A stretch of DNA of 64,000 nt from Dichetophora obliterata. Taxonomy: Eukaryota > Arthropoda > Insecta > Diptera > Sciomyzidae. The notes under the pieces were generated by a model. It did not search any database and was not told where the DNA came from. It saw nothing but the letters and a program-made list of their open reading frames with translations. A program made the translations under genes and the position numbers. The stretch lies in the NCBI GenBank assembly GCA_963920525.1, contig OY986438.1, positions 195,198,962-195,262,961 on the forward strand. The letters are read 5' to 3'. Below are positions 55,920-64,000 of this stretch, piece after piece; the stretch's first letter is position 1, and the number at the start of each line of letters is the position of its first letter.

Positions 55920-56820
55920 AAAAAATTGTTGTTATCGAATAGCTTTAGTTAGAGTTATTGGTCGCACAGCTTAGAAATTCGGTATTCGACCACAATTTAG
56001 ACGTACCGTTTCTGTGATGAAATTTTATGGGAGTGGACAAGTATTCGGCCCCAATTTATACATGCAGTTTCATTAATTACATTTTATGGGCGTACGACAA
56101 GGGGGCGTGAAACCTCCTATTTAACCCAAATTAGAGATATCAAATAGCATTGGGGTTATAGGTCTCACAGCTTTGGAATTCAGTATTGGACCTCAATGTA
56201 CACATGCAGTTTCATTTATTACATTTTATGAGCGTTGATCAAGGGGGAGTGGCACCTCCCATACAACGAAAATTTGTGATATCGAATAGCTTTGTAGTTC
56301 AAGGTCGCACAGCGTCGGAACTCAGTATTCGACCAAAATTTACGCTTGCAGATTTACTGATAAAATTTTTTAGAGTTTGTCGGGGGGGCGTGACACCTCC
56401 AATTTAACCCAAATTTGCGATATCGAATAGATTTGGAGTTATAGGTAACTCAGCCTCAAAATTCAGTATTCGACCTCAATGTACTCATGCAGTTTCATTG
56501 CTAAAATTTTATGGGCGTAGGGAAAAGGAGAGTGGCACCTCCCATACAATCAAAATTTGTGCTATCGAATAGTTTTGGAGTTATATGTCGCACAGTTTTG
56601 GAATTCGGTATTCGACCTCCATGTAGACATCCAGTTTAATTGATTACATTCTATTAGCGGTGATGAAGAGAGAGTGGCACTTCCTATACAACCCAAATTT
56701 GTTATATCGAATAGCTTTGTGGATATAGGTCGCACAGTCTCAGAATTCAGTATTTGACCTCAATTTAGACATGCTGTTTAACTGATAACATTTTATGGGC
56801 GTTTGAATAGGGAGAGTGGC
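55920..56820 (+). repeat. 142-bp tandem array inside the Helitron
   Basis: ATATCGAATAGCTTTG-type words recur near 55935, 56137, 56279, 56421, 56562 and 56704, so the later units are about 142 bases apart. Each unit continues GTCGCACAG, AATTCAGTATTCGACC, CATGCAGTTTCA, ATTTTATGGGCG and GTGGCACCTCCCATACAA. The first units are more diverged. Confidence 0.75.
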
Positions 56821-56849
56821 AGCAACGCGCCGGGTTTCAGCTAGTTTTA

Positions 56850-57215
56850 TATAAAAAATTTTTTAAAAAAATTTTTAAAAAATTATAAATGATCAGAAAA
56901 AAAATCAAATCTTAAAGAAAAAACTAAATAAATTTTTTTTTTTTGTCCGACTTGGGACGCGAACCCAGGTCTCCGAAATCTAACACATTGCATATCACAT
57001 TATATGAAAACTTTTATATGGAAAAATTCTAAGTCTTTTCTATTGTTTTTGTATGAAGAAATTAATAAAAAAATTCCAAAATAATTTTTAAATGAACAGA
57101 AAAATTTTTAAAAAAAAATGTAGATTTAAAAAATAACAAAAAAAAAATTTTTTTGGGCCGAGCTGGGTTGCGAACCCACGCTCCAGAAAACTTACTTTCA
57201 TATGTAATGATGCAA
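56850..57215 (-). repeat. Tandem pair of tRNA-like 3' halves (B boxes)
   Basis: On the minus strand GGGTTCGCGTCCC (56966-56954) and GGGTTCGCAACCC (57177-57165) are good Pol III B boxes with a pairing T arm (CTGGGTTCGC / ACCCAG-like). Each is followed on the minus strand by A/T runs and a shared AT-rich tail, so the roughly 210-base unit is duplicated. A-box partners are not evident. SINE or pseudo-tRNA origin is likely. Confidence 0.55.
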
Positions 57216-57231
57216 AATAAGCTGACGTTTC

Positions 57232-57305
57232 TTAACAACTGAGGTGGACGAGTGGGTAAGATGCCAAACCGTCAGCTGAAAGGACGCTGGTTGAAATCTG
57301 GAAAT
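57232..57305 (+). repeat. tRNA-like sequence, Leu/Ser-type A box
   Basis: TTAACAACTGAGGTGGACG leads into TGGACGAGTGGGTAAGATGC (57245-57264), close to the A-box arm of Leu/Ser tRNAs, and a B-box-like GGTTGAAATCT (57289-57299). The leader matches those at 24585-24612 and 63970. Too degenerate to be a working tRNA. Confidence 0.55.
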
Positions 57306-57309
57306 TTTC

Positions 57310-57958
57310 AAAAGTTTTTTTATTTCAAGTTTATATTTATATTGCTTTTCTTTCTAATGTACATTCTAAAGAAGGGCTTCTAGCAGACTTCTTTAGAGTC
57401 GCGAGAACGGAAGGCCTAGAAAATTTTCTCGTTTCATATAAAAAAGCTTATGGGCTTGGAAACTAGCACGGAAGGGATAAGAATCCATATGATGGCCTGC
57501 TAGAAGCGCTTCAAAGGCCTGCTTTTGCCCACTGGGTTGTGCTCTTCTTGAAGAAACTTTTTACCTCCTTTTTTATTACAGTTTTCTGGCCTAAGCTTTA
57601 TCGAATAGCATAACAAAAACAATGAATGAAAAATTACAATTCAAATGTGTAGAACTTTGCTTTTAAGTGTTTCATGTTTCATTGAAAAAAGCCTTCAATT
57701 TCACTTAAATCCTTTAGAACAGCTGCTCATAAGTTTAATTAATTAAAGACGAAGCAGCACTTCAAGCAAATTTTGACTAAGCTTCCTCTACTGACTTTGT
57801 AGACAACGATTTGGTTTTTATAACTATGATTAATAGCTAAGAGAAGGCAAACTTACCATTATTCAAACACAAAATGTTGCATTGCTTATAAATCCATTTT
57901 AAGATTGCTTAAGCTGGAGCTTGATTTAAATAAGTACATACTTTATTTTGAATATATA
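57310..57958. other. Spacer with weak inverted words, no gene
   Basis: GGGCTTCTAGCAGACTTC (57374) and GGCCTGCTAGAAGCGCTTC (57494) are partly inverted. TTTGCCCACTGGG near 57526 resembles, inverted, CCTAGTGGGCATTTT at 52706; these could be the ends of an element that once enclosed the Helitron cluster, but the evidence is thin. Confidence 0.35.
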
Positions 57959-57960
57959 CT

Positions 57961-58137
57961 GAGGCTGTGTGCGAATAGATCTAAATGTGACCTTAACTAA
58001 ATTGGGTCGATAAGGCAGTGCTTCATAAGTAATTTAGGAAATTCTCGAGCTACCTAAATGCTTCCTAAAAGAGGAAGAACATCCTTATCGACACTATTTA
58101 GTTTAGGTCGCATTTAGATCAATTCGCACACAGCCTG
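57961..58137. mobile_element. MITE with about 50-bp inverted ends
   Basis: AGGCTGTGTGCGAATAGATC and GATCAATTCGCACACAGCCT are the outer ends. The match continues through TAAATGTGACCTTAACTAAAT / ATTTAGTTTAGGTCGCATTTA and GTCGATAAGG / CCTTATCGAC. Very compact at 177 bases. Flanking 8-mers do not match. Confidence 0.8.
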
Positions 58138-58289
58138 AATTTTCAGAAAATATCTATGCTTTTATCTCTTTGTTTTTGCATCATCCAGTATAAGCTTGAA
58201 CTCAATTTTGAATTCGAATTTTAAATACACTTGCACTTGGTGGTCCCAAATCGTGCAAAGAATAGAGAATGAAAAAAAAGATAGTCAAT

Positions 58290-58490
58290 TATTGCTTTTA
58301 ATTGGTTTCTATTTTTACAACAAACACCACCTTGGAGTCATGCTTTGAGTAAAAAGTAAATATTTTTGACATTTTTTGAAAAAACCATTAAAAATGTACA
58401 CAAACAATGACCAAACGCTACTGTTTCAACTATTTTTAGAAAGTGTTTTGTTTGATTTTTGAACAAAAAATTTTAACCTTTTCAGAACCG
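58290..58490 (-). repeat. Diverged fragment of the 19-kb Helitron family
   Basis: TTTTTACAACAAACACCACC, GTCATGCTTTGAGTAAAAAG and a following TTTTTGACATTTTTTG correspond in order and orientation to 19700-19890 (TTTTTACAACAACTACAAAT, GAGTCATTTTTTGAGTAAAAAG). Internal piece only. Confidence 0.5.
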
Positions 58491-58494
58491 TCAT

Positions 58495-59158
58495 ACACAA
58501 TAGCACAGCAAGCACAAAAAGGTTTTTAAAGTGTCGCAAAAGTGTCGCAAAAGAGTCGCCAATACAGATATAAATCGTAATTGTAACGTAATTACAGCTG
58601 AAAAAACCGATATTTTATGTTTATTTTGTAACATTTTATGTTGGAATTAGGAGAAAAAATGTGTTCTAATAATGTTATAAATGTGCTGTTGGTACAAACT
58701 TAAGTTGCACGCCACAAGATGAAACATACTTGAAACATCCAAAAAAAGTTTTTGTTGTGCTATTCTTAAGTTACAATTAAGGTAAAATAACGTGAATGTA
58801 ATAAATATTTTGTTTTATTGAAGTGATTTTTTGTTATAACGACAGATTTTTTAAACAAGGAAAGAGTACTGATGACATTAATATTCCTGATTGAGAAAAA
58901 ATAAGATCTTAAAAAGTAAAAGTAAAAGTTCCTTAAGGAGTGTACTTTAAAAGTCAAAGACAAATTGGAATGAAATAAAAAGATATTAAATTAAATTGAA
59001 AATATGAAAAGTTATACAATAAAATTATGCAACAAATTTCATTTTGTCGATAAATGTTTGTGTTTTACCTCTAGAAAACTCATGCGCCACTAAAAATATT
59101 AACATTTTAAAAATAATTTAGAAATAAGAAATATTTTGAGTTTTTAATTTCCACGTTA
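58495..59158. other. Spacer, no gene recognised
   Basis: GTGTCGCAAAAGTGTCGCAA is a short direct repeat at 58531-58556. No coding similarity; AT-rich. Confidence 0.35.
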
Positions 59159-59161
59159 TAA

Positions 59162-61247
59162 TCTACAGTAATAAAACTCATTTTCTGTTTGTTTATTTGT
59201 TTGTTTGTTTGTTTGGCCTTTATACAACTCTAAACGGCTCAACGGATTTTTCTCAAACTAGGTACAGACATTAAATTTATCCCAATTTAAAATGTTACAT
59301 ACTTAGTTTTTGCCACGCCCCCTCTGAAATTTTTCAACTAACGGTAATTTTGTTATTATAAAACTTTTTAGCATCGGAGATTTTTGCATTTTTAATTTTA
59401 AAAATTTTTTGTTATTTTGACATCAAAAGCACTCATATATCTCCAAAATCGGAGAAATTTTCAGTACAACGACTTTTTCATAAAACATCGTTACCTAAGA
59501 ATGAGAAAAAAACGACATGAAAATCAAAGTTTGGTCTTTCGATACAAATATCTCCGCTGTCCATTAATATATTTCATTCAAATTTTTTTTTATTCAAAAG
59601 TTCAATAAAATCACTTTACAAAAATTGATTGAACTGTACCGTTAAGTCGGTGTATATATGTTTTATGAGTATGCCAAAAAAGGTCCAAAATATTGACTTT
59701 TACTCAAAAAATGACTCAAAAATTGTTGTTGTTGTAAAAATGAAATCAATTAAAAATAGCAAATCTGACTACCTTTCATATGACATAGCAGTTATTTGCA
59801 AAAATTCTTCCAGCTAAGCGCGAAAATTATTTTACTGTTTTTGTCATTAAAACAGCAAGGGTTTTTACATTTTTCAAGTTTTGTTGCTATTGTTTTGCTC
59901 TCAGACAAACTGAATGCAGTCACATTAATTTTAAATTTAATAAAGAAAACAAAACCAAATTGGAATATTATTTGTTTTTAATATGATGTATGAATATATG
60001 CTTTGGTTCCTATGATCATTTTTGTGTGTCCCTAATATTTAAAAAGATACACGATTTTGTAGAAGCGTATCGATTTTGTTACTATTGTTTTGCGCAACAC
60101 TGTATATCACAATTTTATCGAAAAGATGACTGTGAATAAGAATGCTGTAAAAGTTACTATTTGCATGTGATCAGTTTCAGCTATATGGCGATATAATAAA
60201 ACATATGCGCATCTGGTCAGCACAATTATTTCATTAGTTTTGATCTGTGCGTTAAATTCATAGATAGATGGCGCCACATTTGTAAGATGTGTGGGTACAA
60301 ACTATACATACACCTTGCGGTGAAAAGCTGAATAATGTTTTTTCAAAAGCTTCTTCAAATTTTACCCCACACGATTGCTTACGATGCTTACAGAAGAATA
60401 TCTGATGTTCTTATGCAGCTAGCAGATAAGTTTTGCGAAATATTTTGCGAAAATGCTATTGCTACCAAACTTTTTAAATGTCATATAATGCAGTACTGCC
60501 AGTTTTTTCAGTCGCAGCGTCATCTAGCGTCATAAACACTTAAAAACATAGAATTGGATCAATTTAAATGTCCAGCTCACTTGCTGGACTTTTTGTTGTT
60601 TTTGCTTTGCTTGCAAATGCGATTATATGATCCTGATCTCCAATGAAAAAACGCAGCTAATAGAAATTTTAGTAGGTACAATCATTTTTAGCACAACGAA
60701 TTTTCATAAAACATTGATAGCTAATAATGAGAAAAAAATTATATGAAAATCAAAGTTTTTTACTTTTAATGCCAATAACTCTGCTGTTTTTAATATATTT
60801 CATTAACATTTTTTTTTTTTTTTGTTCAAAAGTTCAATATATTTTTTAATATAAATCTTTGTTTAGATGTTAAAATGTTCATATCTCAAGGACGCATTGA
60901 GTCCCACCATAATTTTTATTTTGTTGAAAAGGTAATTGTGCTTGCTTTAAGGTAAATGAAAAATATAAAAATTCTTTTTAATTTTTAAAATATGTTTTTT
61001 GTACCCCTTTTTTGAATTCAATAGCTCACCGCAAGAAATGAAACCACCAACAACAAAAATTTTCCTAAACTTTTTTGGATTAACGTTCGTTCAACAAATT
61101 TTCTAACGGTAGATAAATAAAATTACATAAAATAAAATTCATATAAAATTCAACATGCTTTTCATTATTCCCGATTGTAAAAAACATTCAATAGGATAGA
61201 AATGTTTATATAAGTGACTCTCGAGTAACACCGGGTATATCAGCTAG
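59162..61247 (+). mobile_element. Non-autonomous Helitron, copy 2, with internal duplication
   Basis: Starts TCTACAGTAATAAAACTC after an A and ends GGGTATATCAGCTAG before a T. Its 5' and 3' parts match copy 1 at 19252-20240. The internal block at 59455-59610 (TTCATAAAACATCG, GAGAAAAAAACGACATG, ATGAAAATCAAAG) recurs, diverged, at 60700-60840. The 700 bases between the two blocks have no counterpart in copy 1 and include a T-rich stretch and an unrelated sequence around 60240-60540. Non-coding. Confidence 0.8.
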
Positions 61248-61249
61248 TG

Positions 61250-61425
61250 TTTAATATATAGCTAAATATGTATTTTTTTTAAGTTCCTAGTATCATATTG
61301 CACTGAAAATTCTAAAAGAAAATAATAAATACTAAAGAAAATCGTTTTTAAATTTATTCCAACCAAAATTCAGAGTGTAGAAAAAGATCAAATATGTCGA
61401 GTATGAAGATTTTAGAAATTTTTTT
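61250..61425. other. Short spacer
   Basis: AT-rich, nothing recognised. Confidence 0.3.
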
Positions 61426-61429
61426 CAAA

Positions 61430-61950
61430 GTTCTTGCAACTAACTAAATATCAAAAGTTACATACATTTTTTTAAAGTTGTTGCAACTGAATAATAACCT
61501 TGATGCAGCATTTACTTACAACAATTTTATTCAAAACTTCTTGCAACTGAATTATAACTCCAATAAAACGCTCATGTAACTAATTAAATTATATGAGTTG
61601 CAATGGTTTTTTCTGAAGATCTTGCAACAGAATAATAACCTCAATACATCGTTCTTATATCAAGCAAAATTTTATTTGTTACAATTATGTATTTTAATCT
61701 TGCATCAACTGAATAATAACCTCAATACAGCACAAGTTTGCAATGATTATTTTCAATGTTCTTGCAACTTAATAAAAACCTCAATTCAACGTTATTTTTC
61801 CGAACTACATTTTTTGAGTTATAATAATGTTTCCTAAAGTTGTAGCAACTGAATAAAAATTTCAATACAGCATTAAGTTGCAATGACTATTTCCAATGTT
61901 CTTGTAACTGAATAAAAACCTCATTTCAATGCAACCTTCTTGCAAAAAAA
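61430..61950 (+). repeat. About 70-bp tandem array with TTGCAACTGAATAATAACC
   Basis: CTTGCAACTGAATAATAACC or close variants begin near 61433, 61480, 61548, 61620, 61688, 61762, 61836 and 61902. Most units continue TCAATACAGCATT and a GAGTTGCAATG block. Seven to eight diverged copies; non-coding. Confidence 0.7.
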
Positions 61951-61959
61951 CAAATTCTC

Positions 61960-62630
61960 AAAATTTCACAATGATTCATTGCCATTCAACGAAAAATTTG
62001 TTCAATTTGGCAGTCTCGTTGAAAGCTAAAATAAAACAAAAATGGATTACATGGTAGTAGAAGCCTACACAAAGAAATTGACAAGCTACACAGATTTTTT
62101 TGTAAAAACAATAAAATTTATATATTGCTTATGGCTTTTTAGTGCGTCACAGCAAAATTGGAAACATTTAGTTGTAGTGACTTTCCTATAACTTTATAAA
62201 CCATCTTCAAACCGAAGTTTTGAACATTTAGTTGTTGTGACATTGATTAACTTAATATAAACATAAAGCGGCTTGGTCGCATCTGGGTTACTGTAGTTGT
62301 TACAATTATAATACACAAACATTTTTTATAGGTGCTACAAAAAGAAATGTTGTAATAATGTAAATTTACCGTAAAAATTACTTATTTTTTCAAAACTTTA
62401 TTAAACATTTTTACAACATGTGCATTTATTTGTAACACAATTAACACAGTAGTTTAACTTATTGGCAACAAAACGAATGATTTATTACAAATAAAATATT
62501 TGAAACTTTAATACAGCCCATTTGTGACTAAATTTGTTTAAAAAAAACTGAAATACCACCGAATTTTAACATTTTTTTGTTACAAATCGAAATCTAAGCT
62601 AGCTGGGAATGCTATCTGACTTTAAAAACC
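61960..62630. other. Spacer, no gene recognised
   Basis: AT-rich. TTTAGTTGTAGTGACTTTCC and TTTAGTTGTTGTGACATTG at 62168 and 62228 form a short direct repeat. No coding similarity. Confidence 0.35.
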
Positions 62631-62631
62631 A

Positions 62632-62735
62632 CGTAGGCCAGAAATCTCTTGACGAATAATCGTCTGTGAATCCGAAAAGAATTTTCACACCTTATAATGA
62701 TTTACTAACGAGCTTTCTTACAATTTTTGCCTACA
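62632..62735 (+). repeat. Partner of the repeat at 37760-37863
   Basis: GTAGGCCAGAAATCTCTTGA, CGTCTGTGAATCCGAAAAG and AATTTTCACACCTTATAATG match 37760-37863 in the same orientation with scattered substitutions. Here only this part of the 37.7-38.4 kb element is present. It is followed at once by CACTCAAAAAAAG, resembling the left end of the element at 63009. Confidence 0.65.
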
Positions 62736-63008
62736 CTCAAAAAAAGCAACTTCCCTTGAATTAAGAAACTGTGGCATCAATTCGTAAGCATGGTTTTTTC
62801 TATATTCTATAGACGTTTCTCTTTAAAGTAGAAAATTTTTACTTGATTTAACGATCTCACGTCTTGAATTCGTTGCAACGTTATCAAAACAGCTTATTAT
62901 AATAGTTTTGAAGACAATTTTTTGCTTAAATATAAGAAATAAAGGTAAGACAAAAGCTAAATTTCCGAAAATTGTATAAAAGCAGAAATAATTTGAAGAA
63001 AAAATGTA

Positions 63009-63742
63009 CACTCAAAAAATTCATTAGTAAAATTTTTACGAATGATATTAGTAAACAAAATATTCGTACATTCTACAAATATGCTTACAATATACAAAGT
63101 ATTTTTATTGTGATATCTTTACGAATTTATTCGTAAAATCTTTGTAATGCTTGATGTAGTATCTACAAATATATTTGCTTTATATACTAATGATATTCGT
63201 AAACAAAAATAAATCAATTCGTATTCGTACATTGTACGAATGATTGTGAACATATAAATAATAATATTCGTAAATTTGTCGTACGAATAACTTCGTAATT
63301 TCTTTCCATACATTCGTAGTATTTACTAATGCTTTCGTACTATTTACGAATGAAAAAAAAATATTAGTAGAAACAATTCATTCGAAGGCTGACCGTACGA
63401 ATTATTAGTAGAATGTACGAACTATTAGTTGAGTTTAAAAAATTGAAAACCGAAATCGTTCAGCCTTGTTTGTCGATCATCTACAGAACATAAGGAACTA
63501 TATGATTGTAAGGTGACTGTAGCCTACTGATAGAGTGCGTGGTCTGTAAACTAAAGAGCCAAGGTTCAAACCCCAGCTCTGACATTTTTTTTTTTTTTTG
63601 GCTGGTTTTACGAATCAAATATTCGTCATATGTCAAATCCAATGTAAATTCTACGAATCCTATTCGTGTCTGAAAACTACGAATAAAATTCGTAGAATGG
63701 ACGCAGCTATTAGTAATATTTACACACAAATATTTTTGAGAG
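63009..63742. mobile_element. TTCGTA-rich palindromic element with tRNA-like core
   Basis: Ends CACTCAAAAAATTCATTAG and AATATTTTTGAGAG are diverged inverted repeats with TA on both sides (63007-63008, 63743-63744). The words TTCGTA, TACGAA and TTAGTA recur throughout on both arms. The right end matches, inverted, 38745-38822, so the family is dispersed. A tRNA-like sequence (63512-63584) lies within it. A Tc1/mariner-type TA duplication is likely but not certain. Confidence 0.65.
63512..63584 (+). repeat. tRNA-like sequence with A and B boxes and T-run
   Basis: GGTGACTGTAGCC leads to an A-box-like TAGCCTACTGATAGAGTGC (63520-63538). An anticodon-arm-like GGTCTGTAAACTAAAG follows (GTA anticodon position, hence perhaps tRNA-Tyr-derived), then a B box GGTTCAAACCC (63563-63573). 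Fifteen T follow immediately (63585-63599), a strong Pol III terminator if transcribed. Acceptor and T stems are degraded, so it is a derived, SINE-like unit. Confidence 0.65.
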
Positions 63743-63744
63743 TA

Positions 63745-63969
63745 TTGATATCAAGTCCGCTTGCAATATTCTACGGCATGATTTCTTAAATTTGGAGAAA
63801 AATGAATTTCAATACTCTCATATTTCATAGAAATACATGTAAGTTTTTCTTTTTTTGTACACCACAAGTGATTTATTTTAAGGATGTTTTTCCTATATTT
63901 CTAGGAAAAATGCTTTAAAATTACTTACAAAGTGAACGATTCTAAATGAAGCAAATAAAGCTACAATTG
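63745..63969. other. Short spacer
   Basis: AT-rich, nothing recognised. Confidence 0.3.
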
Positions 63970-64000
63970 TTTAACAACTGCAATGGTCGAATGGATCAGC
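63970..64000 (+). repeat. Start of another tRNA-like sequence, cut by the window edge
   Basis: TTTAACAACTGCAATGGTCG followed by AATGGATCAGC repeats the leader and A box found on the minus strand at 24585-24612 and, diverged, at 57232. The B box would lie beyond the window. Confidence 0.5.

Larger units (their letters stand above)
54194..56844 (+). mobile_element. Non-autonomous Helitron interrupted by mariner
   Basis: Begins TCTATATATATAAAATTAAG after an A (54193) and ends CGGGTTTCAGCTAG (56844) before a T, the A|TC...CTAG|T pattern. Without the mariner it would be about 1.36 kb. Its right half (about 55920-56820) is a tandem array of about 142-base units. No Rep or helicase is encoded. Confidence 0.8.

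Noticed and set aside
52706..57535. An outer hAT-like element enclosing the Helitron cluster
   Set aside because: TAGTGGGCATTTT and AAAATGGGC-like TTTGCCCACTG ends are suggestive, but the flanking 8-mers do not match and the inner arms share little.
61430..61950. CRISPR-like regular repeats
   Set aside because: Units are diverged tandem repeats without distinct spacers, in a eukaryotic TE context.
1..64000. LTR retrotransposons or viral insertions
   Set aside because: No paired long terminal repeats, protease/integrase motifs or viral proteins were seen; all reverse transcriptases here are of the non-LTR type.

Overview
This window looks like a gene-poor, AT-rich, repeat-dominated stretch of an insect nuclear genome, most likely a higher fly (Diptera). 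The evidence is the set of mobile-element families: a CR1-clade retrotransposon whose first protein carries a PHD finger, as in the fly DMCR1A lineage; Jockey-clade and RTE/BovB-clade non-LTR elements; Helitrons with TC...CTAG ends; a Mos1-length mariner; hAT elements with 8-bp target duplications; and short GT-AG introns of about 60 bp. I found no host protein-coding gene, rRNA, intact tRNA or CRISPR array. Every long reading frame belongs to a transposable element (TE) or is a low-complexity artefact. The species cannot be fixed from sequence reading alone.

Layout. 1-1.7 kb: AT-rich satellite with a palindromic MITE inside and a polarity switch at its end. 2.3-5.2 kb: an inverted-repeat element and two fragments of a CR1-like non-LTR family. 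7.4-8.0 kb: a broken Helitron-type PIF1 helicase gene (minus strand). 8.8-12.6 kb: an almost full-length but dead CR1-clade element (minus). 13.2-15.3 kb: a non-coding hAT with a perfect 8-bp duplication and a nested MITE. 18.5-20.5 kb: a palindromic composite holding a foldback and a Helitron. 21.1-25.1 kb: a MITE, then nested foldback elements built from short-motif arrays, holding a split tRNA-like sequence and a small unidentified reading frame. 25.6-27.7 kb: diverged tandem repeats. 27.7-31.1 kb: a palindrome split by the best copy of the CR1-like family. 34.5-36.9 kb: a tandem duplication, a 5'-truncated Jockey insertion with a 14-bp duplication, and a degenerate array. 37.7-41 kb: nested inverted-repeat elements.

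41.6-48.9 kb is a chain of hAT-type elements. One contains a 3.2-kb hAT with a four-exon transposase pseudogene. The next contains an RTE element with a 662-codon open frame. 49.0-51.9 kb holds three foldbacks, one with 218-bp arms, and a tRNA-like sequence. 52.8-56.8 kb is a Helitron cluster with tandem arrays, into which a mariner inserted. The mariner transposase is a single indel from an open 345-residue frame. 57-64 kb holds tRNA-like modules, MITEs, a second Helitron of the 19-kb family, a tandem array and a TTCGTA-rich palindromic element with another tRNA-like module at its core.

The elements do not form a pathway. What ties them together is layering: many elements sit inside older ones, and target duplications let the order be read. 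The most unusual recurring theme is palindromic, short-motif-array elements, two of which have tRNA-like (A box/B box) sequences between their arms.
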